Source: CAZIHO01 sp964538875
GTDB taxonomy: Bacteria; Pseudomonadota; Gammaproteobacteria; Chromatiales; Chromatiaceae
Direction of reading: 5' to 3'
Length of the DNA: 64,000 nt
Assembly: GCA_964538875.1 (NCBI GenBank)
Contig: CAZIHO010000002.1
Location: 35,268-99,267, forward strand
The position numbers and the translations under genes are program-made. Below the pieces are notes generated by a model. That model worked only from the letters and a program-made list of their open reading frames with translations, did not search any database and was not told where the DNA came from. Shown one piece after another: positions 41,377-51,400 of this stretch (positions are counted from its first letter, which is position 1; every line of letters begins with the position of its first letter).

Positions 41377-43953
41377 TTAGCCGGCCCCGGCCAGGGGCAG
41401 GCGTAGCAAGAACCTGGCGCCCTCGCCGGGTTTGGACACCAACCGGATGCTGCCCTTGTGCTCCTCGATGATGGTCTTGCTGATGGCCAGACCCATCCCC
41501 ATGCCCGAATCCTTGGTGGTGAAAAAGGCGTCGAACAGGTGGGCGGCGCTGTCCGGGTCGATCCCAGGTCCGTTGTCCTGCACCTCCACTTCCACCCAGT
41601 CACCGGCCGGCCGGGTTTGGACCCGCACCCGGCGCTTGCCCTGCTGATTTTCCTCCAGCGCATCCATGGCATTGCGGACCAGGTTGAGCAGCACCTGTTC
41701 CACCTGCACCAGGTCCACGAATACCAGCAGGGGCTGGGGATGCAGTTCCAGGTCGATGTCCACGCCTTGCCGTCCGGCGTCGAAGGCGACAAAGGTTTGC
41801 ACCTCCCGGACCAGCCGGTTGATGTCCACCGTTTCCCAGGGGACCGCCGGCTGATGGCCCACCATGGCCCGCAGGCGGCGGATGATCTCGGATGCCCGTT
41901 GCGCTTGGGAGCTGATTTGGCCCAGGGCCGCCACCAGTTCGGCGGTGGCTCCGGTGCCGCTTTGCAGGCGCCGGGAGCAGCCGCTGGCGTAATTGACGAT
42001 GGCGGATAGGGGCTGATTCAACTCGTGGGCCATGCCGGTAGCTACCTCTCCCATGGTGCTGAGCCGACACACATGCACCAATTCTGCCTGGTGCTGGCGG
42101 GCCTCCTGCTCCACCCGGCGCACTTCGGTCACGTCCCGGCCGTACAGGTTCACGTAGCCCTGATCCCCCATGGGTGCGAACAGCAGGGCCAACAGTTGCC
42201 CAGCACAATGGATTTCCCATTCCTGGGCGCGGCCGGAGTCCAACACCTGGGTGATCCGTTGGCGCCAGAACAGGGGCAGGGTTTGGCCCCGGGCGCAACC
42301 CCAATAGGCGAGCAGGGGCAGACTGGCGTCGTTGGCGTACAGGATGGCCCCCTGGGCGGTGACCCGCAGCACCGGGTTGGGACTTTCGCTGGACAATTTA
42401 GCCAGGCTGTGGATCTTGTGTTCCGCCTCCTTGCGGCTGGAAATGTCGCTCAAATAGAGGGTATGCAGTTGAGTGGCCGCCAGCAGGATGGGTACGATGG
42501 AAATCTCCACCGGAAAGGGCAGGCCGTCCGCCCGTTGGGCTTCCAACTCGCCCCGCACGAAGGGTCTGGGCTCCCCCGGCCGCCGCGGCCGGCAGGCCTC
42601 CAGCAGGGTCTGGAAGCGGGGCACGCTGTCAGGGGCCAACACCCGGCCGGCGAAATACTGGCCGATCATCTCATCCCGCCGGTAGCCAAATGAGTGTTCG
42701 GCGGTGGAGTTGACCTCCAGGATGTGCCCATTGCCGTCAATGGTGATGATGGAATCCAGGGACGCTTCCAGGATGGCGTCCTTGAGGGCCTCGGTCTCCC
42801 GAATGCGGGTTTCGTGGCGGCGGCGCATCTCGTCCCTGGCCGCCAGCACCACCCGGATGAAGTTGCGCACCTGTTCTTCCAATAACAGCAACTGATTGCC
42901 GCTGGTGTTCTGGAAACTGATGGGCCGGCGCAGCGCCCGCTGGGAAAACCGGGACAGGCGCCGCAATACCCGGTTGAGCCGCGCCGACACCAGGTACACG
43001 CCCAGGGTGAAGACGCCGAGGAACACTAGGGCAGACACCACCCGCTGGCGTTTATCCAGTTGCCGGACCTGGCGGGAGATGGCCGCCACGCTGCGCTGGG
43101 GCATGAAGGTGGCGAACAGAAAATTGGACTCCGGCGGTTCTGCTTGGAATAGCGTCTGGGTGGTGACCAGATATTGATCCACCCACTGGTCCGCGCTGCT
43201 GCCCTGACTCAGGAGGGCCGGGGCGCTGCTGGCCAGGATGATCCGCTGCCCGGCATCCAGCAGGGCCACCTCATCCTCGATATCTGAGGCGCCCGCTTGG
43301 GAAGCATCCAAAAACTCGGTGTCGATGGGGATCACCAGTATCAGGTGACCCATAGGAAACCCGGCCACATCCTCGATGGCGTCGCTGGCCAGCAGGTAGG
43401 GGCGATCCTGGTAATAGGTCAAGCGGATGTGGCCCTGGTTCCCGTCCGCATAGCGTTCGGCGATGAGGCTGGCTAGATCCCCGGGGAAAACGTCATCGCC
43501 CCTCCCATAGATTTCCCGCATCTGGCCCCAGCGGTCCATCAGCAAAACATAGGGTGGCGGTGCCACCGGGTCCAGACCCATGGATTCGGGCAGCCAGACC
43601 GGACGTTGACCGGCGGCGTAGTTCCGGGTCTGGAACGGCTCGCCGGCCACCCAGGACAGGGGCTCCAAATAGGTGGCTAGGCGTCGATGATTCGCCAACA
43701 GCCGACTGGTGGTGGCTTGCTTTTCGAGGTACTGGTTGAAGCGGGTCCGGTTCTCTTCGGAACGCTGATTCAGCCGCAGCAGCACCTCCCCATCGAACTT
43801 GTTGCTGATTGCCTGGGCCTGGATGCTGCCCAGGACCCACCAGACCGCCAGGCCCACCCCCAATCCGGTGACCAGGGCCAGCACCGGCAGGGGCACCCGG
43901 CGCAGCCAGCGGCGCAGGCGCGCCCTGGATTGCAGGCTTCGGCGTTGCAGCAT
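41377..43953 (-). CDS. PAS-domain sensor histidine kinase (orphan)
   Basis: This 858-residue membrane kinase has transmembrane helices near 20-42 and 299-320 that enclose a periplasmic sensor region of about 255 residues with dCache-like features (VLLMDRWGQMREIYGRGDDV, GFPMGHLILVIPI). A linker follows, then PAS domains (ILEASLDSIITIDGNGHILEVN near 405, a second near 535). The HisKA box has the phosphorylated His643 in AHELNQPLS, and the ATPase domain has N, DNGPGID and GMGMGLAISK boxes. ATG 43953 is chosen over a TTG at 44001 because a GGGGGGA site precedes it. No response regulator is nearby; it converges with wzt. Confidence 0.9.
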   Translation of the reverse strand: MLQRRSLQSRARLRRWLRRVPLPVLALVTGLGVGLAVWWVLGSIQAQAISNKFDGEVLLRLNQRSEENRTRFNQYLEKQATTSRLLANHRRLATYLEPLSWVAGEPFQTRNYAAGQRPVWLPESMGLDPVAPPPYVLLMDRWGQMREIYGRGDDVFPGDLASLIAERYADGNQGHIRLTYYQDRPYLLASDAIEDVAGFPMGHLILVIPIDTEFLDASQAGASDIEDEVALLDAGQRIILASSAPALLSQGSSADQWVDQYLVTTQTLFQAEPPESNFLFATFMPQRSVAAISRQVRQLDKRQRVVSALVFLGVFTLGVYLVSARLNRVLRRLSRFSQRALRRPISFQNTSGNQLLLLEEQVRNFIRVVLAARDEMRRRHETRIRETEALKDAILEASLDSIITIDGNGHILEVNSTAEHSFGYRRDEMIGQYFAGRVLAPDSVPRFQTLLEACRPRRPGEPRPFVRGELEAQRADGLPFPVEISIVPILLAATQLHTLYLSDISSRKEAEHKIHSLAKLSSESPNPVLRVTAQGAILYANDASLPLLAYWGCARGQTLPLFWRQRITQVLDSGRAQEWEIHCAGQLLALLFAPMGDQGYVNLYGRDVTEVRRVEQEARQHQAELVHVCRLSTMGEVATGMAHELNQPLSAIVNYASGCSRRLQSGTGATAELVAALGQISSQAQRASEIIRRLRAMVGHQPAVPWETVDINRLVREVQTFVAFDAGRQGVDIDLELHPQPLLVFVDLVQVEQVLLNLVRNAMDALEENQQGKRRVRVQTRPAGDWVEVEVQDNGPGIDPDSAAHLFDAFFTTKDSGMGMGLAISKTIIEEHKGSIRLVSKPGEGARFLLRLPLAGAG

Positions 43954-44025
43954 GGTTCCGGTCCCCCCAAGGGAAAGGCATGGCGCTGGGACGGGATCCA
44001 AGCGGACCCTGGACGGCGCCGGCGG

Positions 44026-45666
44026 TCAGCGCAACCGGCTCAACACATCCGGCCGTTCCAGCAGATCCCCGGCCCGCCACAGGCTCACTTGGCGCACCCG
44101 GTAGTCCTGGACGAACTCAGCGGCCGGCAAGCGCTGGTCAGGACCTACGTCCAGCGTATAGACCAACACCCGGTGCTCCGGATGGCCGGCGGCCCAACCG
44201 GCCAGTTGCTGGGTCGTCAATACCTCCAGGGGTTCGGTCAGGCGGCCGGCGAAATGGTATTGTCCCCGATATTTGCCCACATGGGCCAAGGGTCGGCCCT
44301 GGGCCTGCACCTTGGCCAGATAGCCGGCCATGGGGCGTACATCGTAGGACTCCAGCACCGGCGGTAACGCCAGGTGCAGCGCCAGCAACAGGACCAGGGT
44401 TCCGGCGGCGATGGCGCCGGTCTGGCGCCCTGCCGGGCCGCCGCCCAGCAACCCGAGCGCCAGTCCGGCGCCCATCACCATCAGGCCCGGCCAGGACGGT
44501 ACCTGCTCAATGCCGGGGACGTTCCCGGCCAGGGAACCGCTGGCGGACGCCGCCGCCATAAGCGCGCCTACCCCCAGCAACAGGCCAGCCGGAGCCCAGG
44601 GACGGGACAGGGGCTGGGCCGGATCGCGCTCGCTCAGGCCCCTCGCCACCAGCAACGCCAGGGCTGGCACCAGGGGCAGCAGATAGGCCACTTGCTTGCC
44701 GCTGACCAGGGACAGCACCAGCAGCGGCGGCAGCAGCCAAGTCAGGCCCAGGAGGGTGCCCGGCTCCAGGGACAGGGCCTTGAGACTGGCCCAGGCTGGG
44801 GTCCAGAGGGTCCAGGGCAGCAGGATTAGGGGTATCCAGGGCAAATACCACCAGACCGGGCGCCGGTGGGAAAAGGACTCCAGGGCACGGCCGGCGGTTT
44901 GTCCCCAAAAAATATCCTGGGCATATTCGGGTCCGCCCTGCCAGGCGGCGGGGATCGCCCAGGCCAGAGCGATCAGACCCCCGGCCAGGGCAGCCAGCAA
45001 CCCGGCCCCGTACCAGCGTGCCCAGCCGCCCGGGGGCGCTTGCTCCATCCACCAGGGCGCCAACAGCACGGGCCAGGCCAATATCAGAAAAATCATGGGA
45101 CCCTTGACCAGGGCACCGCCGCCCAGGCAGAGGGCGCCCCACACCCAGTTGCGGCGGCCCAGACCCCGCCATTCCCGCACCAGACACAGGACCCCACCCA
45201 GGGTGAAGGCCACCAGCAGCAGGTCGAACATCACCGCCGTATTGAGGGCGGCCCAATAGCCGCAGCCCAGCAGCCAGGGCGCCGCCAGTCCCAGCCAGGC
45301 CCGCCGCTGCGGCCAGAGCAGCTCCCCGATCCGGACCGTGAGCAGCAAGCTGACCGCCCCGGCCAGGGGCGCCACCAGGCGCGGCCACCAATCGTTGACG
45401 CCGAATAGGGTCCAACCCAGGTGAAATAGCCAAAACAGCAGGGGCGGCTTGTGGCTGTAGGGCTCCCCATTCAGGTATGGGACCAGGAAATCGCCCCGCA
45501 GCCACATTTCCCAGGCCACCGCCAGGTAGCGGGTTTCGTCCACCGGAATCGCGGGGCGTAGCGCCAGGCTGGCCACCGCCAGCAGCGCCAGGCCGAGCAG
45601 GCTCCACGGGAGGGGTCCCCAGCGGCTGGTAAGTGGTGGCTGGAAAGCAAGCGGCGGGGTGTTCAA
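44026..45666 (-). CDS. ArnT/PMT-type membrane glycosyltransferase
   Basis: This 546-residue protein of about 12 hydrophobic segments belongs to the GT-C/ArnT group. The first periplasmic loop has the catalytic-type PVDETRYLAVAWEMW, and MWLRGDFLVPYLNGEPYSHKPPLLFWL matches ArnT-like enzymes. A soluble periplasmic tail follows (about 430-546). These enzymes move a sugar from a polyprenyl-phosphate carrier to lipid A or protein on the periplasmic side. No arn genes for aminoarabinose are seen, so the sugar is open. It is 72 bases upstream of the histidine kinase on the same strand and may be in one transcript with it. Confidence 0.85.
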   Translation of the reverse strand: MNTPPLAFQPPLTSRWGPLPWSLLGLALLAVASLALRPAIPVDETRYLAVAWEMWLRGDFLVPYLNGEPYSHKPPLLFWLFHLGWTLFGVNDWWPRLVAPLAGAVSLLLTVRIGELLWPQRRAWLGLAAPWLLGCGYWAALNTAVMFDLLLVAFTLGGVLCLVREWRGLGRRNWVWGALCLGGGALVKGPMIFLILAWPVLLAPWWMEQAPPGGWARWYGAGLLAALAGGLIALAWAIPAAWQGGPEYAQDIFWGQTAGRALESFSHRRPVWWYLPWIPLILLPWTLWTPAWASLKALSLEPGTLLGLTWLLPPLLVLSLVSGKQVAYLLPLVPALALLVARGLSERDPAQPLSRPWAPAGLLLGVGALMAAASASGSLAGNVPGIEQVPSWPGLMVMGAGLALGLLGGGPAGRQTGAIAAGTLVLLLALHLALPPVLESYDVRPMAGYLAKVQAQGRPLAHVGKYRGQYHFAGRLTEPLEVLTTQQLAGWAAGHPEHRVLVYTLDVGPDQRLPAAEFVQDYRVRQVSLWRAGDLLERPDVLSRLR

Positions 45667-45778
45667 GGTCCCCGCCTATCCGCTGAATCGGTCATGGGTC
45701 CGGCCTGGGTGCGGCGCATGGGAGTCGAGCGAGTATACCCGAGACCGCCCCGGCCGCCGGTCAGCGGGGGCTTCAGTA

Positions 45779-47302
45779 CTAGGGCGCCATGAGCCTCAGC
45801 AGGCTGGTTCCGTCCAGGCTGGCGGCATCCAGGGGTTCGTAATAACCTCGGCTGACCAGCAGAAAATCCCGCTCCCAGTCCGGCTCGCTGGGCTCAGTGG
45901 GTCCAGGGCCGGGGTAAAACACCAGTTCCAGGCGGTCACCCGGTAGTAGGCGCACCAGCCGGTCATCCTCATAGGCCACCTGGGCCAGGGGGCTCAGCTC
46001 GTCGCCTTGATGGGCGCGGCCCGGCGTCAATCGGCGTACCTGGCCCAGCGTTTCCAATTGCCGGAGCCCGGCGGTTTGGTTGTACCACGCGCGGCGCTGG
46101 GGATGGCCGTCGTCCCCCGGTGTGTTGCGAATGCGCAGAATGTCCCCGATCGGGAATTGCGGCGGATGGTCGATGACCCACAATTCTGCATGATCCAGGT
46201 AGGAAATTTCCTGCTCGGTTTCCCTGATTTCCACCAGATAGCCGCCGTCGGGCAGGGGCCGCAAGTCCCGGCCCAAGGGAACGAAGTCTGTATAGGTCCG
46301 CTCCTGCAAGCGGGCCCCGGGGATCAGATAGGAATTGCGCCGCATCTCGCTCCCGTCCCAATAGTACAGGGACGGACAACTGACAGAATTTGGGTTCGTC
46401 AGCCAGGCCAACAGCTTTGCCACCAGATCCCAATCGGAGCCTTGATCGTCGAGGGTCGCCTCGTCCGTCAGGGTTACGCCATCCCGGTCCGAGTCTTCCT
46501 CGATCTCTGGGTGGGGGCCGGATAGCACCACCCGTCCGGAGCCGTATTCAAAGGCGATCATGGCCGCCTGGCCCGCCGCCGGGCCGGACAGGTTGGGGTC
46601 GTTGGGGTAGGTGGCAAGAATCTGGGTATCGCCCCACCAGCCTGCGGAACTGAAATATGGGCCGCCGAAATAGAGCAGGTTCTCGGTGAAAGGCGGGGTC
46701 TTATAGGATGCCAACACCTCGTTGGTGCTGTTGAACTCCAGGCGTACCATGCCGTAGCGGCCGGCGGAAAAATCGGCAATGCTGTCCAGGGGGCCGCTGG
46801 CGGTGCCAGAAAACAGATCTAAATCATAAGCATAGAACCATTCGTGGTGATTGCTGAAGGCGTTGTAATAGTAGCCTTCCGGAGTATCGTCGTAGGTCTG
46901 ACCTTCCCACACCACCCGGTCGGACGCGAAATAGGACCCAGCGCAAATCCCCAGAAAACCCCCGCCCTTGCTGACAAAATCCCGGATGCGGGCCTTGCCC
47001 GTGGCGCTGATCCATTGGTTATAGGGTTGGGCGTAGCCGCCGGGCAGGATGATGATCTGATACAGGCTGGACAGGTCATAGGCCGGGTTGTTGAACACCG
47101 CATAGTTGACCTCCTCGTAGCTGTAGCCCAGGTTGGTCAGCATATTTTTGATGGCGGTCACCCCTTCCGCCCAGGTGCCGTTGCCGCTGCCCGCGTCCTG
47201 GTACAGGGCCACCTGGGCGCCGCCGTAGGCCCAGGTTCCAGCGCTGGGCCAGCCCAGCCCCAGGGCGAGCAGCAGCCCTAGGCCGCTCATCTTGCGGAAC
47301 AT
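45779..47302 (-). CDS. Secreted protein with biotin-ligase-N/GATase1-like domain
   Basis: This 507-residue protein has a signal peptide (SGLGLLLALGLGWPSAGTWA, cleaved about residue 25). Residues 28-280 resemble the BPL_N class I amidotransferase fold: VALYQDAGSGNGTW, IIILPGGYAQPYNQW and a nucleophile-elbow-like GGGFLGICAGSYFAS with Cys near 119. The second half (about 300-507) is beta-rich and unrelated to anything I recognise. BPL_N domains are normally cytoplasmic or membrane-linked; an exported form with an extra domain is less common. ATG 47302 gives MFRKM; the second Met is an alternative. A hydrolase role in the periplasm is possible but not shown. Confidence 0.72.
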   Translation of the reverse strand: MFRKMSGLGLLLALGLGWPSAGTWAYGGAQVALYQDAGSGNGTWAEGVTAIKNMLTNLGYSYEEVNYAVFNNPAYDLSSLYQIIILPGGYAQPYNQWISATGKARIRDFVSKGGGFLGICAGSYFASDRVVWEGQTYDDTPEGYYYNAFSNHHEWFYAYDLDLFSGTASGPLDSIADFSAGRYGMVRLEFNSTNEVLASYKTPPFTENLLYFGGPYFSSAGWWGDTQILATYPNDPNLSGPAAGQAAMIAFEYGSGRVVLSGPHPEIEEDSDRDGVTLTDEATLDDQGSDWDLVAKLLAWLTNPNSVSCPSLYYWDGSEMRRNSYLIPGARLQERTYTDFVPLGRDLRPLPDGGYLVEIRETEQEISYLDHAELWVIDHPPQFPIGDILRIRNTPGDDGHPQRRAWYNQTAGLRQLETLGQVRRLTPGRAHQGDELSPLAQVAYEDDRLVRLLPGDRLELVFYPGPGPTEPSEPDWERDFLLVSRGYYEPLDAASLDGTSLLRLMAP

Positions 47303-47364
47303 GCCAAGAACCTCATTGGAGTTCCCATGCCTTGGCCCTCGCCAGGGGGCCAGTCAACCCCTGT

Positions 47365-47389
47365 CTGGCCTATAAAAACTATAGACCAG
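47365..47389. promoter_or_regulatory. 25-bp imperfect palindrome in divergent promoter region
   Basis: CTGGCCTATA (47365-47374) and TATAGACCAG (47380-47389) form an inverted repeat with 9 of 10 positions matching and a 5-base AAAAC centre. It lies midway between the divergent genes at 47302 and 47469 in the only AT-rich patch of the gap. That position suits an operator and contains -10-like TATAAA/TATAGT on the two strands. The regulator is unknown. Confidence 0.45.
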
Positions 47390-47468
47390 CCCGGATGCCC
47401 CGCTGGTGTCTGTTCCTTGGGGCCGCTGGTCTTATACTTGCCGCCTTTCCCCTCACCCCGGACCTCCC

Positions 47469-48407
47469 ATGTCGAGCCCAGCCGCCCAGGATAGTTCCAG
47501 CCGCGACTGGCTGCTCGGCTTCGGCATGGCGGTGCTGGCAGCGGTGGGTTTTTCCGCCAAGGCCATCTTCACCAAGCTGGCCTATCAAGAAGGGGTGGGC
47601 GCGGTGACCCTGCTGGCGCTGCGCATGATGCTGGCCACGCCCTTCTTTCTGGCGGTGGCGCTGCGGGAAGTGCGCCGTTGCCCGTTGCCGCCCCTGGAGC
47701 GGCGCGATCAGCTTGCCATCCTGATCTTGGGGTTGTTGGGCTATTACCTGTCCAGCCTATTCGACTTTCTGGGCCTGCAATACATCTCCGCCGGACTGGA
47801 GCGGTTGATTCTGTTCCTGTATCCCACCTTCGTGGTGCTGCTATCCGCCCTATGGTTCGGCAAGCCGTTCGGGCGCCGGGAGGCGGTGGCCATGACCCTC
47901 AGCTATACCGGCATCGGGGTGGTGTTCGGCGGCGAAATGCAAAGCGGCGGCCAACAGCTCTGGCTGGGTTCCGCGTTGGTGGTGGTCAGCACCCTGACCT
48001 TTTCCGCCTACCTGATCGGCGTTGGTGAGACCATTGGCCGCATCGGCACGTCCCGCTTCACCGCCTACACCATGCTGGTGGCCAGCACCGCCTGTCTGTT
48101 GCACTTCGTGCTGACCCAGCCTTGGCAGGACCTGCTGCTGTCGGCGCGGGTCTATCAACTGGCCCTGGGCATGGCGATTTTCTCCACGGTGTTGCCAGTG
48201 TTCATGCTGTCCGGGGCGATCCGCCGCATCGGTTCCGGTCATAGCTCCCTGACCGGCATGCTGGGGCCGGTGGCGACCCTGTTTCTGGCCAACCGCATTC
48301 TGGACGAGCAACTGAGCTTAGCCCAGATGCTCGGTGCCGTGCTGGTGTTGCTGGGGGTGTTCAGTCTGTCGGCCCAGCCCCTGGCCGGCCGGTTCCGGAA
48401 TTGCTGA
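47469..48407 (+). CDS. EamA/DMT-family transporter
   Basis: This 312-residue protein has about ten transmembrane helices in two EamA repeats: MAVLAAVGFSAKAIFTKLAYQ with LRMMLATPFFLAV, and LVVVSTLTFSAYLIGVGE with SGAIRRIGSGHSSLTGMLGPV. Members export small metabolites or amino acids; the substrate cannot be inferred. ATG 47469 is chosen because the upstream in-frame part (from 47406) has no family similarity. It converges with the RND pump gene. Confidence 0.87.
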   Translation: MSSPAAQDSSSRDWLLGFGMAVLAAVGFSAKAIFTKLAYQEGVGAVTLLALRMMLATPFFLAVALREVRRCPLPPLERRDQLAILILGLLGYYLSSLFDFLGLQYISAGLERLILFLYPTFVVLLSALWFGKPFGRREAVAMTLSYTGIGVVFGGEMQSGGQQLWLGSALVVVSTLTFSAYLIGVGETIGRIGTSRFTAYTMLVASTACLLHFVLTQPWQDLLLSARVYQLALGMAIFSTVLPVFMLSGAIRRIGSGHSSLTGMLGPVATLFLANRILDEQLSLAQMLGAVLVLLGVFSLSAQPLAGRFRNC

Positions 48408-48429
48408 ACCAGCCGGAGCCCTTGGCTGC

Positions 48430-51400
48430 TCAGGGTGGTGGCGCTGCCTCCAGGACTTGGGTCTTGGCTCCCGGCAGGATGCGTTTGATGGTGGCGTAGA
48501 ACAGGGGCACGAAGAAGATGCCGAGCAGGGTAGCGGATAGGGCACCGCCCAGTACCCCAGTACCGATGGCGTTTTGACCACCGGCCCCGGCGCCACTGGC
48601 CCGGACCAGGGGTAGCACGCCCAGCCCAAAGGCCAGGGAGGTCATGAGGATGGGCCGCAGCCGCATGCGTACCGCGTCCAGGGTAGCAATCAGCAGGTCC
48701 TTGCCGGCTTCCATTTCCTTCTTGGCGAATTCTACGATCAGGATGGCGTTCTTGGCCGACAGGCCGATGGTCGCCAGCAGCCCCACCTGGAAATAGATGT
48801 CGTTGGACAGCCCCCGCCCGCTGGCCGCCAGCAGCGCGCCGAGCACGCCAAGGGGTACCACCAGCATGACCGCGAAGGGCACCGACCAGCTTTCGTACAG
48901 AGCGGCCAGACAAAGAAACACCACCAGCAGGGACAGGGCATAGAGGGCTGGCGCCTGGGTGCCGCTGCGGCGCTCCTCGTAGGATGAGGCGGTCCACTCG
49001 TAGCCGATGCCCACCGGCAATTGGGCGATGATTTCCTCCACCGCCTTCATGGCGTCGCCGGAGGAGAGGCCCGGCGCCGCCTGGCCCAGCAACTCCAGCG
49101 AGGGTTGCCCGTTGTAACGCTCCAGGCGCGGTGAACCGAAGCTCCACTTGGCTTCCGTAAAGCTATTGATGGGCACCAGTTGCCCGGACTGGTTACGCAG
49201 ATACCACTGGTCCAGGTCGTCCGGCGTCATGCGGGATTCCGCCTGGGCCTGGAGATAAACCTTCTTGATCCGGCCCCGGTCTATGAAGTCGTTGACGTAC
49301 ACGCCGCCCCAGGCCATGGACAGGGTGTCGTTGATGTCCTCCACCTTGACGCCTAGGGCGCCGGCCTTGGCGTGGTCGATGTCCAGCCGCAATTCCGGTG
49401 TGTCCTCCAGGCCGTTGGGGCGCACGCCCATCAGCCGGGGCTCCTTGGCCGCCATGCCCAGGAACTGGCCCCGGGCGCCCATCAGGGCGTCGTGGCCCAG
49501 GCCGGCCCGGTCTTGCAACTGCACGTCGAAGCCGCTGGAGGTGCCCAGCTCCACCACCGCCGGGGGCACGAAGGCGAACACCATGGCCTCCCGGATTTGC
49601 CCAAAGGCCGCCATGGCCCGGCCAGCGATGGCCTTGACGTTCAGGTCCGGCGTGGTGCGCTGGTCCCAATGTTTCAGGTTGACGAAGCCGATGCCCATAT
49701 TTTGGCCACTGCCGGCAAAGCTGAAACCAGCCACCGTGAACAGGGCCCGCACCGCGTTTTTCTCCCCTTCCAGGAAGTGCTGTTCGACTTTCCGGAGCAC
49801 CGCCAGGGTCCGTTCCTGGGTAGCGCCGGCGGGTAACATCACTTGGTTGAACATGATGCCCTGGTCCTCCTCCGGCAGGAATGAGGTGGGCAGGCGTTGG
49901 AACAGCAGCGCCAGCACGCCGATGATGGCCCCATAGATCACCAGGAAGCGCAGCGGACGCCGTAACACGCCGCCCACGCCCCGCTCGTAGGCCCGGGCAC
50001 CGCGCTTGAAGCCCCGGTTGAACCAGCGGAAAAACCAGCTCAACGGCCCCCCTTCGCCATGGCTATGGCCTTGGGCTACCGGCTTGAGCAGGGTCGCGCA
50101 CAGGGACGGCGTGAACACGATCGCCACCAGCACCGACAGACCCATGGCAGACACGATGGTGATGGAGAATTGGCGATAGATCACCCCGGTGGAACCGCCG
50201 AAAAATGCCATGGGCACGAACACCGCCGCCAGCACCAGGCCGATGCCCACCAGGGCGCCGGTGATCTGGTCCATGGAACGCCGGGTCGCTTCCTTGGGTG
50301 ACAGGCCCTCTTCGGTCATGACCCGTTCCACGTTCTCCACCACCACGATGGCGTCGTCCACCAGCAGGCCGATGGCGAGCACCAGGCCGAACATGGTCAG
50401 GGTGTTGATGGAGAAGCCGAACGCGGCCATGACGCCGAAGGTGCCCAGCAGCACCACCGGGATGGCGATGGTGGGAATCAGGGTGGCACGCAGGTTTTGC
50501 AGGAACAGGTACATGACCAGGAACACCAGGCCAATGGCCTCCACCAGGGTCAGCACCACCTTTTGGATGGAAATGCGCACGAAGGGCGTGGTGTCGTAGG
50601 GCACCACATAGGTGACGCCGGCCGGGAAGTAGCGCTGCAACTCATCCATGCGCGCCCGCACCGCCTCCGCCGTGCTCAGGGCGTTGGAACCCGCCGCCAG
50701 CCGGATCGCCATGCCCGCCGCCGGGCGCCCGTTGAAGCGGGCCACCCGGCCGTAATCCTCGGCGCCGATTTCCACCCGCGCCACGTCCCGCAGCCGTACC
50801 TCGCCCCCGTCCTTGGCGGTGCGCAACAGGATGGCCTCGAATTCCGGGGCGGTTTGCAGCCGGCTCTGGGCGGTGATGGTGGCGCTGAAACCCTGTCCCG
50901 GCACCGCTGGCGTACCCCCCAACTGACCCGCCGATACTTGGGCGTTCTGGGCCTGAATGGCGCTCTTTACGTCCATGGGCGTGAGCCCGTAGCTGGTCAG
51001 CTTGTTGGGGTCCAGCCACACCCGCAGGGCATACTGGGCGCCGAACACGACCACCTCGCCCACGCCCGGCACCCGGGAAATGGGATCTTGGACGCTGGAC
51101 ACCAGGAAATCGGTGAGGTCGTTGCCGTCCATGTGCCCATCCTCGGACACCAGGCCAATCACCAGCAGGAAGTTGCGGGCCGATTTGGCCACCTTGACAC
51201 CCTGCTGCTGGACCTGCTGGGGCAGCAGGGGCATAGCCATCTGCACCTTGTTCTGCACCTGCACCTGGGCGATGTCCGGGTTGGTGTCGGCGCTAAAGGT
51301 GAGGGTGACGCTGGCGTTGCCGTAGGCATCGCTGGTGGAGCCCATGTACAGCAAGCCGTCCAGGCCGGTGAGTTTCTGCTCGATGACCTGGGTGACCGAG

